This document shows, piece after piece, positions 1-6,721 of a stretch of DNA of 11,835 bases. The notes beneath the pieces were generated by a model. The model worked only from the letters and a program-made list of their open reading frames with translations, was not told the origin of the DNA and searched no databases. Both the position numbers and the translations under genes were made by a program. Origin of the DNA: Boseongicola sp. (GTDB lineage Bacteria > Pseudomonadota > Alphaproteobacteria > Rhodobacterales > Rhodobacteraceae); NCBI GenBank assembly GCA_013042895.1, contig JABDPD010000163.1, forward strand, positions 1 to 11,835, in the 5' to 3' direction. Every line of letters starts with the position of its first letter. Within the stretch, counting starts at the first letter, position 1.

Positions 1-25
1 ACCTTCTCCTGAACGTATAACGCCA

Positions 26-1318
26 ATGAACCCGCTCTACCGCAACGATGCGCCCGGCACCTACCCCGACAGTTGGTACGCCGCGACCGCCGATCTCAAC
101 CAGCAGCGCCCAAGCCTCGACGGTGACATAAAGGCTGATGTCGCAATCGTTGGCGCCGGCTACACCGGCCTGTCGACCGCCCTTCATGCCGCGCAAAAAG
201 GCCTCGACGTCGTAGTCATTGACGCCCATCGCGTCGGCTTCGGTGCTTCGGGCCGCAACGGCGGACAGGTCGGCACAGGCTGGAACCAATGGCAAGACTG
301 GCTGCAAAAGCACGTCACAAAGGACGAAGCGCGCGCACTTTGGGACCTAACCGTTGAAGCCAAAGCGCTCACTCGGGAGCTTGCTGCCAAGCATGCTCCG
401 GATGCGATGTACAAACCCGGAGTCCTCCACGGCGTGTGGTCCGACAGCGAGGCTAGTGACTGGCGCGACTATGCCGAATGGCTACGTAGCGAATACGACT
501 ACGACACTGAGTATCTCGACGCCGAAGCCTTCCAAGCGGTCTGTCCATCCAAAGGTTATCGCGGCGGAGTCCTCGATTGGGACGCAGGCCACATCCACCC
601 GCTCCGCTATGCGTTGGGTCTTGCGAAAGGCGCGGAGGCCGCAGGCGCGCGCATCTTAGAGATGACCGAGGCTACCGGTGTCGAAACCGGACGCATCAAA
701 ACCAATCGTGGCACAATAACTGCGAACCACATCGTCCTGGCTGGCAACGGCTACATGCCGGACATCATGTCCGACGTGTCTTCGCGCGTGATGCCGATCA
801 ACTCGTTCATTGCCGCAACCGAGCCTTTGGGTGACCGTGCAAATCAGGTTCTGACCAAAGACATTGCCGTCGCCGATGATCGCTTCGTCGTGAATTATTT
901 CCGCCTCTCCGAAGACAAGAGATTGCTATTTGGCGGCCGCGAAAGCTACACGCTTGGCTTCCCAACCGACATTCTTACCGCTCTGCGTGCGCGAATGGAG
1001 AAGCTATTCCCAACCCTCAAGGGGGTGAAAATCGAATACCACTGGGGCGGCACACTCGGCATCACGATGACCCGCTTGCCCTTTATCTCGACCGTTAAAC
1101 CGGGCGTCATTGCCGCCGCCGGGTTTTCCGGCCACGGAGTTGCTCTGACAGGCTTGGCAGGTAAGGTAATTGCCGAGACTATCGCAGGTGAAGCAGGACG
1201 ATTTGAGCTTCTGTCCAAGCTGCCAGTCGGCAAGTTTCCGGGTGGCAAACATGCGCGCCTGCCACTCCTAACTCTCGGAATGACATGGTATTCGCTCCGA
1301 GATCGTCTCGGGGTCTAG
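26..1318 (+). CDS. FAD-dependent amine oxidoreductase, PuuB/DadA-like (DAO family)
   Basis: This 430-residue flavoprotein probably oxidises a secondary or primary amine (for example gamma-glutamylputrescine or a related amino compound) with FAD, in the cytoplasm. The FAD-binding Rossmann motif GAGYTG lies at residues 43-48 after a hydrophobic strand (DVAIV), with the ribose-binding acidic residue D66 at the end of the next strand. The segment ASGRNGG at 74-80 is typical of the DadA/PuuB/glycine-oxidase family, and GFSGHGVALT at 366-375 is the usual C-terminal FAD-contact segment. Length fits the family (about 420-440). The ATG at 26 gives the N-terminus usual for this family (NPLY...YPDSWYAAT), but no strong Shine-Dalgarno is visible in the 25 bases before it, so it may be coupled to an upstream gene outside the window. 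Substrate is not determinable; PuuB is the closest type by appearance. Its stop overlaps that of the convergent SDR gene. Confidence 0.85.
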   Translation: MNPLYRNDAPGTYPDSWYAATADLNQQRPSLDGDIKADVAIVGAGYTGLSTALHAAQKGLDVVVIDAHRVGFGASGRNGGQVGTGWNQWQDWLQKHVTKDEARALWDLTVEAKALTRELAAKHAPDAMYKPGVLHGVWSDSEASDWRDYAEWLRSEYDYDTEYLDAEAFQAVCPSKGYRGGVLDWDAGHIHPLRYALGLAKGAEAAGARILEMTEATGVETGRIKTNRGTITANHIVLAGNGYMPDIMSDVSSRVMPINSFIAATEPLGDRANQVLTKDIAVADDRFVVNYFRLSEDKRLLFGGRESYTLGFPTDILTALRARMEKLFPTLKGVKIEYHWGGTLGITMTRLPFISTVKPGVIAAAGFSGHGVALTGLAGKVIAETIAGEAGRFELLSKLPVGKFPGGKHARLPLLTLGMTWYSLRDRLGV

Positions 1319-2046
1319 CCGAAAAGCCTGTAGTAAATCCAATCCGGCAGGAACTGTGTGAACCGAATGGCAGAACTGAACAGCGTCGGATAGTTTTTCG
1401 CGAACCGATCCGTACCCATATGCTCGACAAATTCACGTGCGGCGTATTCCGGTTCCATCAGAAATGGCATGTTGTATTCGTTCTTGTCGGTCAGCCGTGT
1501 CTTCACAAAGCCAGGATTGATCAGCTGAACCTGAACACCGGTTTTGCGAAGATCTGCATACATTGACTCGGCAAGCGACATCATACCTGCCTTGGACGCT
1601 CCGTAACCGATAGCTTTTGGCAACCCGCGAAAGCCTGATAACGACCCGGTAAACACGATATGTCCGGCGTCTCGCTCAACCATCTTCGGAACCACATGCC
1701 CCAACACGCGAAAGGCCCCCGTAAGGTTGATGTCGATCATCTTAACCGCGTTTTCTGGCTCCCAAGCTGCCGACCCGAAAGACCAGTAAACACCCGCCAG
1801 GAACACCACGCCATCCACGTCGCCTATCGCCTCAGCGGCCTTGGCAACGCTCTCATCGCTGGCAACATCCATCGGCACAACGATGGACTTCCCGGACAGT
1901 TCTGTTGCCAGAGAGTTTAACTCGTCCTCATTACGAGCGCTCAGAATGACTTCCGCGCCCATCTGGCTTATCTGGCGCGCAACCTCACGCCCCAGCCCTG
2001 CCGAGGCGCCTACAACCCAATACCGCTTACCGTGCCAGTCTTTCAT
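1315..2046 (-). CDS. Short-chain dehydrogenase/reductase (SDR), last gene of the RpoE-linked operon
   Basis: A classical-type SDR of 243 residues that should perform an NAD(P)-dependent alcohol/ketone oxidoreduction in the cytoplasm; the substrate is unknown. The cofactor motif GASAGLG is at residues 13-19. The structural asparagine is N107, the catalytic serine is S135 or S137 (within TGSLSG), and the YxxxK pair is Y148/K152 in YGASK. The usual NNAG motif is replaced by FLAGVY around 82-87, so that element is only half conserved. The C-terminus is hydrophobic and aromatic (LPDWIYYRLFG), which might help it sit on membrane. The ATG overlaps the stop of the DUF3833 gene by 4 bases (ATGA), implying translational coupling. 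An SDR occupies the equivalent position in the R. sphaeroides RpoE operon (RSP_1087). It is the operon's 3'-terminal gene and runs tail to tail into the PuuB-like gene without a visible terminator. Confidence 0.88.
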   Translation of the reverse strand: MKDWHGKRYWVVGASAGLGREVARQISQMGAEVILSARNEDELNSLATELSGKSIVVPMDVASDESVAKAAEAIGDVDGVVFLAGVYWSFGSAAWEPENAVKMIDINLTGAFRVLGHVVPKMVERDAGHIVFTGSLSGFRGLPKAIGYGASKAGMMSLAESMYADLRKTGVQVQLINPGFVKTRLTDKNEYNMPFLMEPEYAAREFVEHMGTDRFAKNYPTLFSSAIRFTQFLPDWIYYRLFG

Positions 2047-2633
2047 GCTGCGTCTTTCTCTCGATCAAACTGCGAGTTTTCAATCGGACGCATTGTGGCG
2101 ACCAATTCCGCGACCTTGATACCAAACTTGCGGAATTGGCTCCGGTTAATGATTGTCCCGTTCTCAACAAGATACATCCAGTCAACCACATCCAGAGAAT
2201 GCCCCCCGGCGCTCTCAGGTAGTTTTATGGTATAGTTCAGACACACGCCCGACCCCATCTGCTGACCACTGCCAACGCCAACGAGATCTGCCGCATCCGC
2301 GCGAATGCGCCCCGATTCCGACAACGAGAGCCGCCACTCGCGATCTTGCTCCGCGCCGCTGTCATAACGAAAATGCTCGGACATCCGGCCTTCATTTCCG
2401 TCCCACTCAGCGAAGAACTCAGCCACAAAGCGAGACGACACGCGCCCCGTCGGCCCATAGATAACACCCTCACAAGCAATACGCCCGTTGAGGTGCTGGC
2501 GAATGTCAAAGTCCGGCGTGTTGTCCGTATAGTCCTCAGGCGTCTGCGCCTGAAAATCGAGGAACCGCGATTTCACAATCAGTGCAGCCAGCACAATAGC
2601 AAATCCAATCAAAACGCCCAGAAAGATATCCAT
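2043..2633 (-). CDS. DUF3833 family protein, membrane-anchored
   Basis: This 196-residue protein is recognised as DUF3833 mainly from its C-terminal block (DWMYLVENGTIINRSQFRKF and on to ATMRP, residues 151-183), from a conserved EWRL around 99-102, and from its place in the cluster. The function of the family is not established. Residues 4-20 form one hydrophobic segment (FLGVLIGFAIVLAALIV) followed by K21/R23, consistent with an N-terminal anchor and the rest of the protein in the periplasm. There is no cysteine in or just after this segment, so it is not a lipoprotein by sequence; cysteines occur only at 54 and 131. The soluble part is rich in alternating polar/hydrophobic strands and glycines, suggesting a beta fold that might hold a lipid; that is inference. 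The start is supported by a minus-strand AGGAG at 2646-2642, 8 bases upstream. It begins 3 bases after the transporter stop and overlaps the SDR start by 4. Confidence 0.82.
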   Translation of the reverse strand: MDIFLGVLIGFAIVLAALIVKSRFLDFQAQTPEDYTDNTPDFDIRQHLNGRIACEGVIYGPTGRVSSRFVAEFFAEWDGNEGRMSEHFRYDSGAEQDREWRLSLSESGRIRADAADLVGVGSGQQMGSGVCLNYTIKLPESAGGHSLDVVDWMYLVENGTIINRSQFRKFGIKVAELVATMRPIENSQFDREKDAA

Positions 2634-2636
2634 CTG

Positions 2637-3902
2637 TCAGGTCTCCTGCAAAGCCGGGTCTGCATAGCTGTGTTCAATCGGCGTCTGCGCCAGAAGCGCC
2701 ATAGCCACCAATTTTAAAACACACGGCAGAACCGCATACATCAGTGTCAAAGTGATCAACGCCTCTTCTGAGGCGCCCGTCGTCGTGCCCGGCTCAAAGC
2801 CGGAAACCTCAAGAAGCGGCAGTAATGTCACTGCCGCAAACGCGAGGGTGAATTTCGAAACAAACGACCAAAGCCCAAACCCTTCAGCCGCCTCAGGAGC
2901 GATGTCCGACATGCGCCGTGCAAAAATTGCTGGCAATAGAGTCATATCGGCTCCAAGAGCTGCCCCCGACGCGATGCAAATCACGGCAAAGGCCAATGTG
3001 TCCCCTGTTCCAAGGAACGCCGCGCATCCGAACGAGGCAATCGCCAGAGCCATCCCCGCGAGAAGGGCCCGTTTTGCACCGATCTGACCGGCAATCCTGC
3101 CCCAAACCGGAGCCGATGCCGCCGCAGCAAGGAAGAACAGCAACAACAGCGGACCTTCCCATCCAGCTGCACCTAGCCGGCTTTCCACAAAAAACAAGAA
3201 AAGCGTCGATGTCACCGCGACGGGCGTAGCGTTCAGCAGCGCGATCAAGAGCAACCGGCGTGCTAAGGGGTCGCTCAAGATCGGACCAAATCCAACGCCA
3301 TCAACGGCTCCTCCAGCGCGCCACTCGCTGCGCATAGCAAACAACGCAACCAAAACTCCGCCCGCAAACAACAATGCGAACATTGCAAACGGCGTGCCGG
3401 TCAAGGGCATCAGGGCAACCGGCAAGACAGCAGCCAACGATACTCCAATCAGAGCGCCCGACTCCCGCCATGTTGCCAAGCGCACATGGCCGTCCCCGCC
3501 GCCCATTCGGTCGGCCTTTTGCACCCCCTGGGCGTAAAATGTGATCGTCAAAAAGCTGAAAGCCGAGAACAACAAAGCAAGCGTAAGCGCAAACCATGCA
3601 ACGGGGGCAATCGGCGGAGCGATCGCAAAGAGTCCGATCATCGACAGGGCCATGACCAAACCCGCAAGGGTAACTGAACTCTTCCGCCAAGCCCCAAAGC
3701 GTCGGCTTAGCCACCCAAGCGCCGGGTCCTGCACAACATCCAGCAACCGCAACCCAAACAAGACCGCGCCCAGCGCGGCTAGGCTCACGCCATACTCATC
3801 AACGAAATACTTCGGTGCGTGTATGTAAATCGGCAAACCCGCAGCCGCGAGAACGCCTGCGAAAATCGCGTATGACGGGAGGTTGTCGGCGCGCGCAGTC
3901 AT
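2637..3902 (-). CDS. MFS_2/GPH-family (MelB-like) sodium-symporter-type transporter
   Basis: A 421-residue polytopic inner-membrane protein with about 12 hydrophobic segments. The signature is in the second helix, LLDVVQDPALGW at 53-64. It places D55 and D59 exactly where the melibiose carrier MelB has its two cation-binding aspartates, followed by the loop RRFGAWRKS at 67-75. That assigns it to the glycoside-pentoside-hexuronide (GPH, MFS_2) class rather than to ordinary drug-efflux MFS proteins. The class also includes the animal lysophospholipid carrier MFSD2A, so a lipid or lipid-derived substrate is possible here, given that the operon's other genes are linked to membrane fatty acid modification. 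No substrate can be read from the sequence. The ATG overlaps the DUF1365 stop by 4 bases (ATGA), and the next gene starts 3 bases beyond this stop. An MFS gene occupies the same position in the R. sphaeroides cluster (RSP_1089). Confidence 0.88.
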   Translation of the reverse strand: MTARADNLPSYAIFAGVLAAAGLPIYIHAPKYFVDEYGVSLAALGAVLFGLRLLDVVQDPALGWLSRRFGAWRKSSVTLAGLVMALSMIGLFAIAPPIAPVAWFALTLALLFSAFSFLTITFYAQGVQKADRMGGGDGHVRLATWRESGALIGVSLAAVLPVALMPLTGTPFAMFALLFAGGVLVALFAMRSEWRAGGAVDGVGFGPILSDPLARRLLLIALLNATPVAVTSTLFLFFVESRLGAAGWEGPLLLLFFLAAAASAPVWGRIAGQIGAKRALLAGMALAIASFGCAAFLGTGDTLAFAVICIASGAALGADMTLLPAIFARRMSDIAPEAAEGFGLWSFVSKFTLAFAAVTLLPLLEVSGFEPGTTTGASEEALITLTLMYAVLPCVLKLVAMALLAQTPIEHSYADPALQET

Positions 3903-4660
3903 CGCGAAACCTCCTCAACCGGAGGCTCGGGGCGCGATCGAAAAGACGCACCCTTCCACCACAGCTTTAGCGCCTGCCAATGGATTAGCCCGAGCACGCG
4001 GCGCGACCCAAGCGGTCGCCGGACCATTGCGCGCAGCAAAGCCATCGATGTCAGAGGCGCTCGAGGCCCCGTCAGAGTCGCCAATAATCCGCCGTTTCCT
4101 GCGGTGTAATCGATCCAAATACCAATCTTGTCTGCGCGGATATCAAATCGAAACGTATAGCCGCCCTCAACCGGTTGAAACGGCGAGACATGCAGGCATT
4201 TACGCGAAGTAAGAGTGTCTTCACGCCCAATCTCCCGCCAATCATCATGATGGCAAAGATATGAATGCCGATCTCCGTAAGTATTTGTAACTTCTGGAAT
4301 AACCGTCCGAAGAAGGCCTTCCGTGTCGTAGATCAGCCAAAAGCTCACAGGGTTGAACACATGCCCCAAGACACGCGGCTGTGCCAGTAGTTCGATGCGC
4401 CCAATCGTGAATGGCGCTTCGGCTTCGTTCAAGACATTCCGCACCCAAGAGGCGCCGCGTCCATTCTCTGGCGCACCCCCATGATCTACGTCCTGCAAAG
4501 ACACCAATCCGCGCTGATTGCGCCCAAAGAGCAAAGGCGTTTTCACCTCCGCTTCAGCATCCAGCAGAACGTAATCCACACTGTATCGGAACGCATTTTC
4601 CAATGCGCCCTTGCGACCATGAAAGGTCATCCCGTCGATATGTTCGACGGTGCTTGTCAC
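3899..4660 (-). CDS. DUF1365 family protein, probable furan fatty acid pathway component
   Basis: A DUF1365 protein of 253 residues. Conserved blocks are PRVLGHVFNPVSFW at 95-108, VTNTYGDRHSYL at 124-135, KCLHVSPFQP at 154-163 and a C-terminal LIHWQALKLWWKG at 225-237. Several histidines (H100, H132, H157) lie in these blocks and could be functional. DUF1365 genes commonly sit between an FAD amine-oxidase-like gene and a cyclopropane-fatty-acid-synthase-like methylase. In R. sphaeroides the counterpart (RSP_1090) belongs to the RpoE operon tied to furan fatty acid synthesis. The names ufaD (desaturase) and ufaO (oxygenation) were given to genes of that pathway, but which name applies here is not certain from memory, so no symbol is assigned. 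The start is a GTG whose GTGA overlaps the stop of the upstream gene; an ATG at residue 11 is an alternative, and neither has a strong Shine-Dalgarno. Cys136 and Cys155 are present; a metal site is speculative. Confidence 0.85.
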   Translation of the reverse strand: MTSTVEHIDGMTFHGRKGALENAFRYSVDYVLLDAEAEVKTPLLFGRNQRGLVSLQDVDHGGAPENGRGASWVRNVLNEAEAPFTIGRIELLAQPRVLGHVFNPVSFWLIYDTEGLLRTVIPEVTNTYGDRHSYLCHHDDWREIGREDTLTSRKCLHVSPFQPVEGGYTFRFDIRADKIGIWIDYTAGNGGLLATLTGPRAPLTSMALLRAMVRRPLGSRRVLGLIHWQALKLWWKGASFRSRPEPPVEEVSR

Positions 4661-5952
4661 TCTGCAGCCAGGGCCATTGCGCTAGGGGTCTCCATTGCTT
4701 CAACAACGTCTACCGCACTGGCCAATCCGTCCTCATGGAACCCGTTTTTCATCCATGCGCCACAGAACCAGGTCCGGTTCTGCCCGTTCATCTCCCGGAG
4801 TTTAGTCTGCGCCTCAAAGGCGGCCAGATCATAGACCGGATGACGGAAACTCGCCTCATCATACACCAATTCGTCTCGGATCGGCGCCGTACGATTCAAT
4901 GTCACAAACATCGGATCGTCACGCGGGATCGGTTGAAGAGAGTTCATCCAATAGCTCAAATCAATCGGATCATCTGGCGATTTGCCGGTGTCCACATAGG
5001 ACCAAGAGGACCAGACTTTTTTGCGCGCTGGCATTACACTTGGGTCGCAATGCAAAACTGCCGTGTTTGATTGATAGCGAATAGCTCCAAGCGCCGCAGC
5101 TTCAACATCAGACGCGTCCGCGAGCAAGGCAAGTGTGTCGTCCGAGTGGGTGGCAAAGACCACCTCATCGAAGGCTTCCCATTCTCCACCTTCGGCGCGA
5201 ACCTCTACACCGTAAATCGTTCGGCGAACGCTTTTGACCGACGCTCCAAGCCGCACGTCAACTCCGCGTTGATCCAAAGCTTGACCGAGCCGTGTCACGT
5301 ACTCAATCGAACCGCCCTTCACAGTGTACCACTGCGGATCTCCGTAATAGCCAAGCAGGCCGTGGTTCTTGAAAAATTCGATCATTGCCCGCGCAGGGAA
5401 GTCCAGAATATGCGCCGTTGGTGTCGACCAGATCGCACCCGAAAAGGGAGTGAGATAATAATCTCTGAACCATGTCCCCAGGCCCAGTACTCGGATCAGC
5501 TCTCCAATCGTCATATCCGGCGTCGCGACGTCATCCGCCTTGGTATTGAACCGTACGATATCCCGGATCATCCGCAGAAACTGCGGCCGCAAAAAATTCG
5601 AACGCTGAGCAAAAATCGTATCCACATCCGCCAGCCCGTACTCCAGAGCTCCGCCCCGCGCGGACACTCCGAAACTCATCGCACTCGGAACAGTTGGCAC
5701 GTCAAGGTCCGCAAACAACTTGGTTAAGTGTGGGTAGTTACGGTGATTGAAGACAATAAAGCCTGTATCAACAGGCTGATCACCATTTCTCCCTGCAACT
5801 ACTGTACGCGCATGCCCGCCAAGACGTGGGGCATCTTCCATCAAAACGACGTGGTGATTCTCAGCAAGATGATAGGCTGCGCCCATCCCTGAAATGCCGC
5901 CACCAACGACTACGATACGTTTCGCAGCCGCGCTGCGTTCTTCAAACGGCAT
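4657..5952 (-). CDS. FAD/NAD(P)-binding amine-oxidase-like flavoprotein, probable lipid desaturase/oxidase of the furan fatty acid pathway
   Basis: First gene of the minus-strand operon, 431 residues. A Rossmann FAD motif GGGISG is at 17-22 after RIVVV, acidic residues E39/D40 close the second strand, and RLGGHA at 43-48 is the second conserved motif of amine-oxidase/phytoene-desaturase-type flavoproteins. VFATHSDDTLALL at 265-277 and GAWMKNGFHEDGLASA at 398-413 are the typical mid and C-terminal FAD-contact blocks. It resembles the flavoproteins that neighbour cyclopropane-fatty-acid-synthase-like methylases. The R. sphaeroides counterpart (RSP_1091) is RpoE-controlled and the locus is required for turning a methylated unsaturated phospholipid chain into a furan fatty acid. 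By fold, a desaturase role is attractive, but the exact step is inference. The start is well supported: minus-strand AGGAGA at 5963-5958, 5 bases before ATG, with an RpoE-like promoter about 20 bases further up. It overlaps the DUF1365 gene by 4 bases. Confidence 0.88.
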   Translation of the reverse strand: MPFEERSAAAKRIVVVGGGISGMGAAYHLAENHHVVLMEDAPRLGGHARTVVAGRNGDQPVDTGFIVFNHRNYPHLTKLFADLDVPTVPSAMSFGVSARGGALEYGLADVDTIFAQRSNFLRPQFLRMIRDIVRFNTKADDVATPDMTIGELIRVLGLGTWFRDYYLTPFSGAIWSTPTAHILDFPARAMIEFFKNHGLLGYYGDPQWYTVKGGSIEYVTRLGQALDQRGVDVRLGASVKSVRRTIYGVEVRAEGGEWEAFDEVVFATHSDDTLALLADASDVEAAALGAIRYQSNTAVLHCDPSVMPARKKVWSSWSYVDTGKSPDDPIDLSYWMNSLQPIPRDDPMFVTLNRTAPIRDELVYDEASFRHPVYDLAAFEAQTKLREMNGQNRTWFCGAWMKNGFHEDGLASAVDVVEAMETPSAMALAAE

Positions 5953-5979
5953 TTGTGTCTCCTGCCTTCAATACCCTAT

Positions 5980-6008
5980 GTCTACGCAGCAGCAGCCTTC
6001 GTAGATTA
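5980..6008 (-). promoter_or_regulatory. Candidate RpoE (ECF11-type) promoter of the five-gene operon
   Basis: Read on the minus strand, TAATCT (6008-6003) is followed by an 18-base spacer and TAGAC (5984-5980). This resembles the TGATCC / TAAGA pattern described for R. sphaeroides RpoE promoters with two mismatches in the -35 hexamer. Transcription would begin about 20 bases before the ATG at 5952, leaving just enough leader for the AGGAGA ribosome site. Placement supports it; the -35 match is imperfect. Confidence 0.45.
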
Positions 6009-6033
6009 AACTTTCGTCGTCCGCATCTTTTTT

Positions 6034-6062
6034 TGATCTGGCAGCGCGGGTGCTGCGTAACA
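6034..6062 (+). promoter_or_regulatory. Candidate autoregulatory RpoE promoter of rpoE-chrR
   Basis: TGATCT at 6034-6039, an 18-base spacer, then TAACA at 6058-6062 closely match the R. sphaeroides RpoE promoter pattern (TGATCC, about 18 bases, TAAGA). RpoE-ChrR operons of this family are autoregulated, so the site is expected. The start of transcription would fall near 6068-6070, leaving a leader of about 100 bases to the preferred rpoE start at 6170. Confidence 0.65.
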
Positions 6063-6169
6063 CTATACAAATGCCGAAAGATAACGCTTACAGAGAAGTT
6101 GATGCCGGCGCGCCGACCATATCTAATGGTGGTGCCATTAATTCATCGTCTTCTCATGGACAGCGACGC

Positions 6170-6721
6170 ATGACCACTACGGCTAACGCCAATGAAACTG
6201 ACTGGCCTGCACTTGTCCGCCGTATCCACATGGATCAGGACAAAGCCGCATTCGCCAGAATATTCGCGCACTTCGCCCCTCGGGTTAAGTCGTTTTTAAT
6301 GAAGGGTGGCTCAGGGGAAACTCTGGCCGAAGAATGCACACAGGAGGTAATGGCCACTCTCTGGCAGAAAGCGCATCTTTTTGACCCAGCCCGCGCAAGC
6401 GTTGCAACGTGGATATTCACGATTGCGCGGAACAAGAAGATCGACGCGCTGCGCAAACAGAAACGGCCGGAACCCGAGGACCTCCCTTGGGGACCGGAGG
6501 CAGAACCTGACCAGGCGGATGTGATCGTCTTGCAACAGGAATCAGAAAGACTCGTGAAAGCGGTCGCTGAATTGCCGGACAAACAGAGACTTTTGATCGA
6601 GCAGGCCTATTTCGGCGATTTGAGCCACAGTGAAATAGCCGAAGAAACGGGTCTACCACTTGGAACGATTAAATCGAGAATACGACTGGCGTTGGAACGA
6701 CTGCGCCACACGATGAAATGA
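6170..6721 (+). CDS. rpoE: ECF sigma factor RpoE (ChrR-partnered, ECF11 type)
   Basis: A 183-residue extracytoplasmic-function sigma factor that directs RNA polymerase to singlet-oxygen and peroxide response promoters when released from ChrR. Sigma region 2 spans about residues 28-97, with the -10 recognition helix containing TWIFTIARNKKIDALRKQ at 80-97. Region 4 spans about 131-181, with its helix-turn-helix around 152-172 (SHSEIAEETGLPLGTIKSR). The pair K40/M44 (VKSFLMKGG) matches the spacing of the K38/M42 residues reported to matter for ChrR contact in R. sphaeroides. The ATG at 6170 was chosen because it gives the usual family length and has GGACAG 6 bases upstream. The frame stays open upstream to 6050, including an ATG at 6071 that would add 33 residues, but 6050 lies inside the putative promoter. 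The stop overlaps the chrR start (ATGA), so the pair is co-translated. Confidence 0.92.
   Translation: MTTTANANETDWPALVRRIHMDQDKAAFARIFAHFAPRVKSFLMKGGSGETLAEECTQEVMATLWQKAHLFDPARASVATWIFTIARNKKIDALRKQKRPEPEDLPWGPEAEPDQADVIVLQQESERLVKAVAELPDKQRLLIEQAYFGDLSHSEIAEETGLPLGTIKSRIRLALERLRHTMK

Noticed and set aside
1..12. Possible end of an upstream gene (ACC TTC TCC TGA) just before the PuuB-like gene
   Set aside because: Only three codons are visible and another frame is also open, so no gene can be supported, although a gene such as a PuuA-like synthetase upstream would be plausible.
4411..5070. 219-codon plus-strand open frame opposite the DUF1365 and flavoprotein genes
   Set aside because: It is antisense to two well-supported genes, has arginine-, histidine- and cysteine-rich nonsense composition and matches no recognisable family.
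6050..6169. Upstream extension of the rpoE frame starting at GTG 6050
   Set aside because: That GTG lies between the -35 and -10 of the likely rpoE promoter and so is not transcribed from it; only the ATG at 6071 remains as a possible alternative start.
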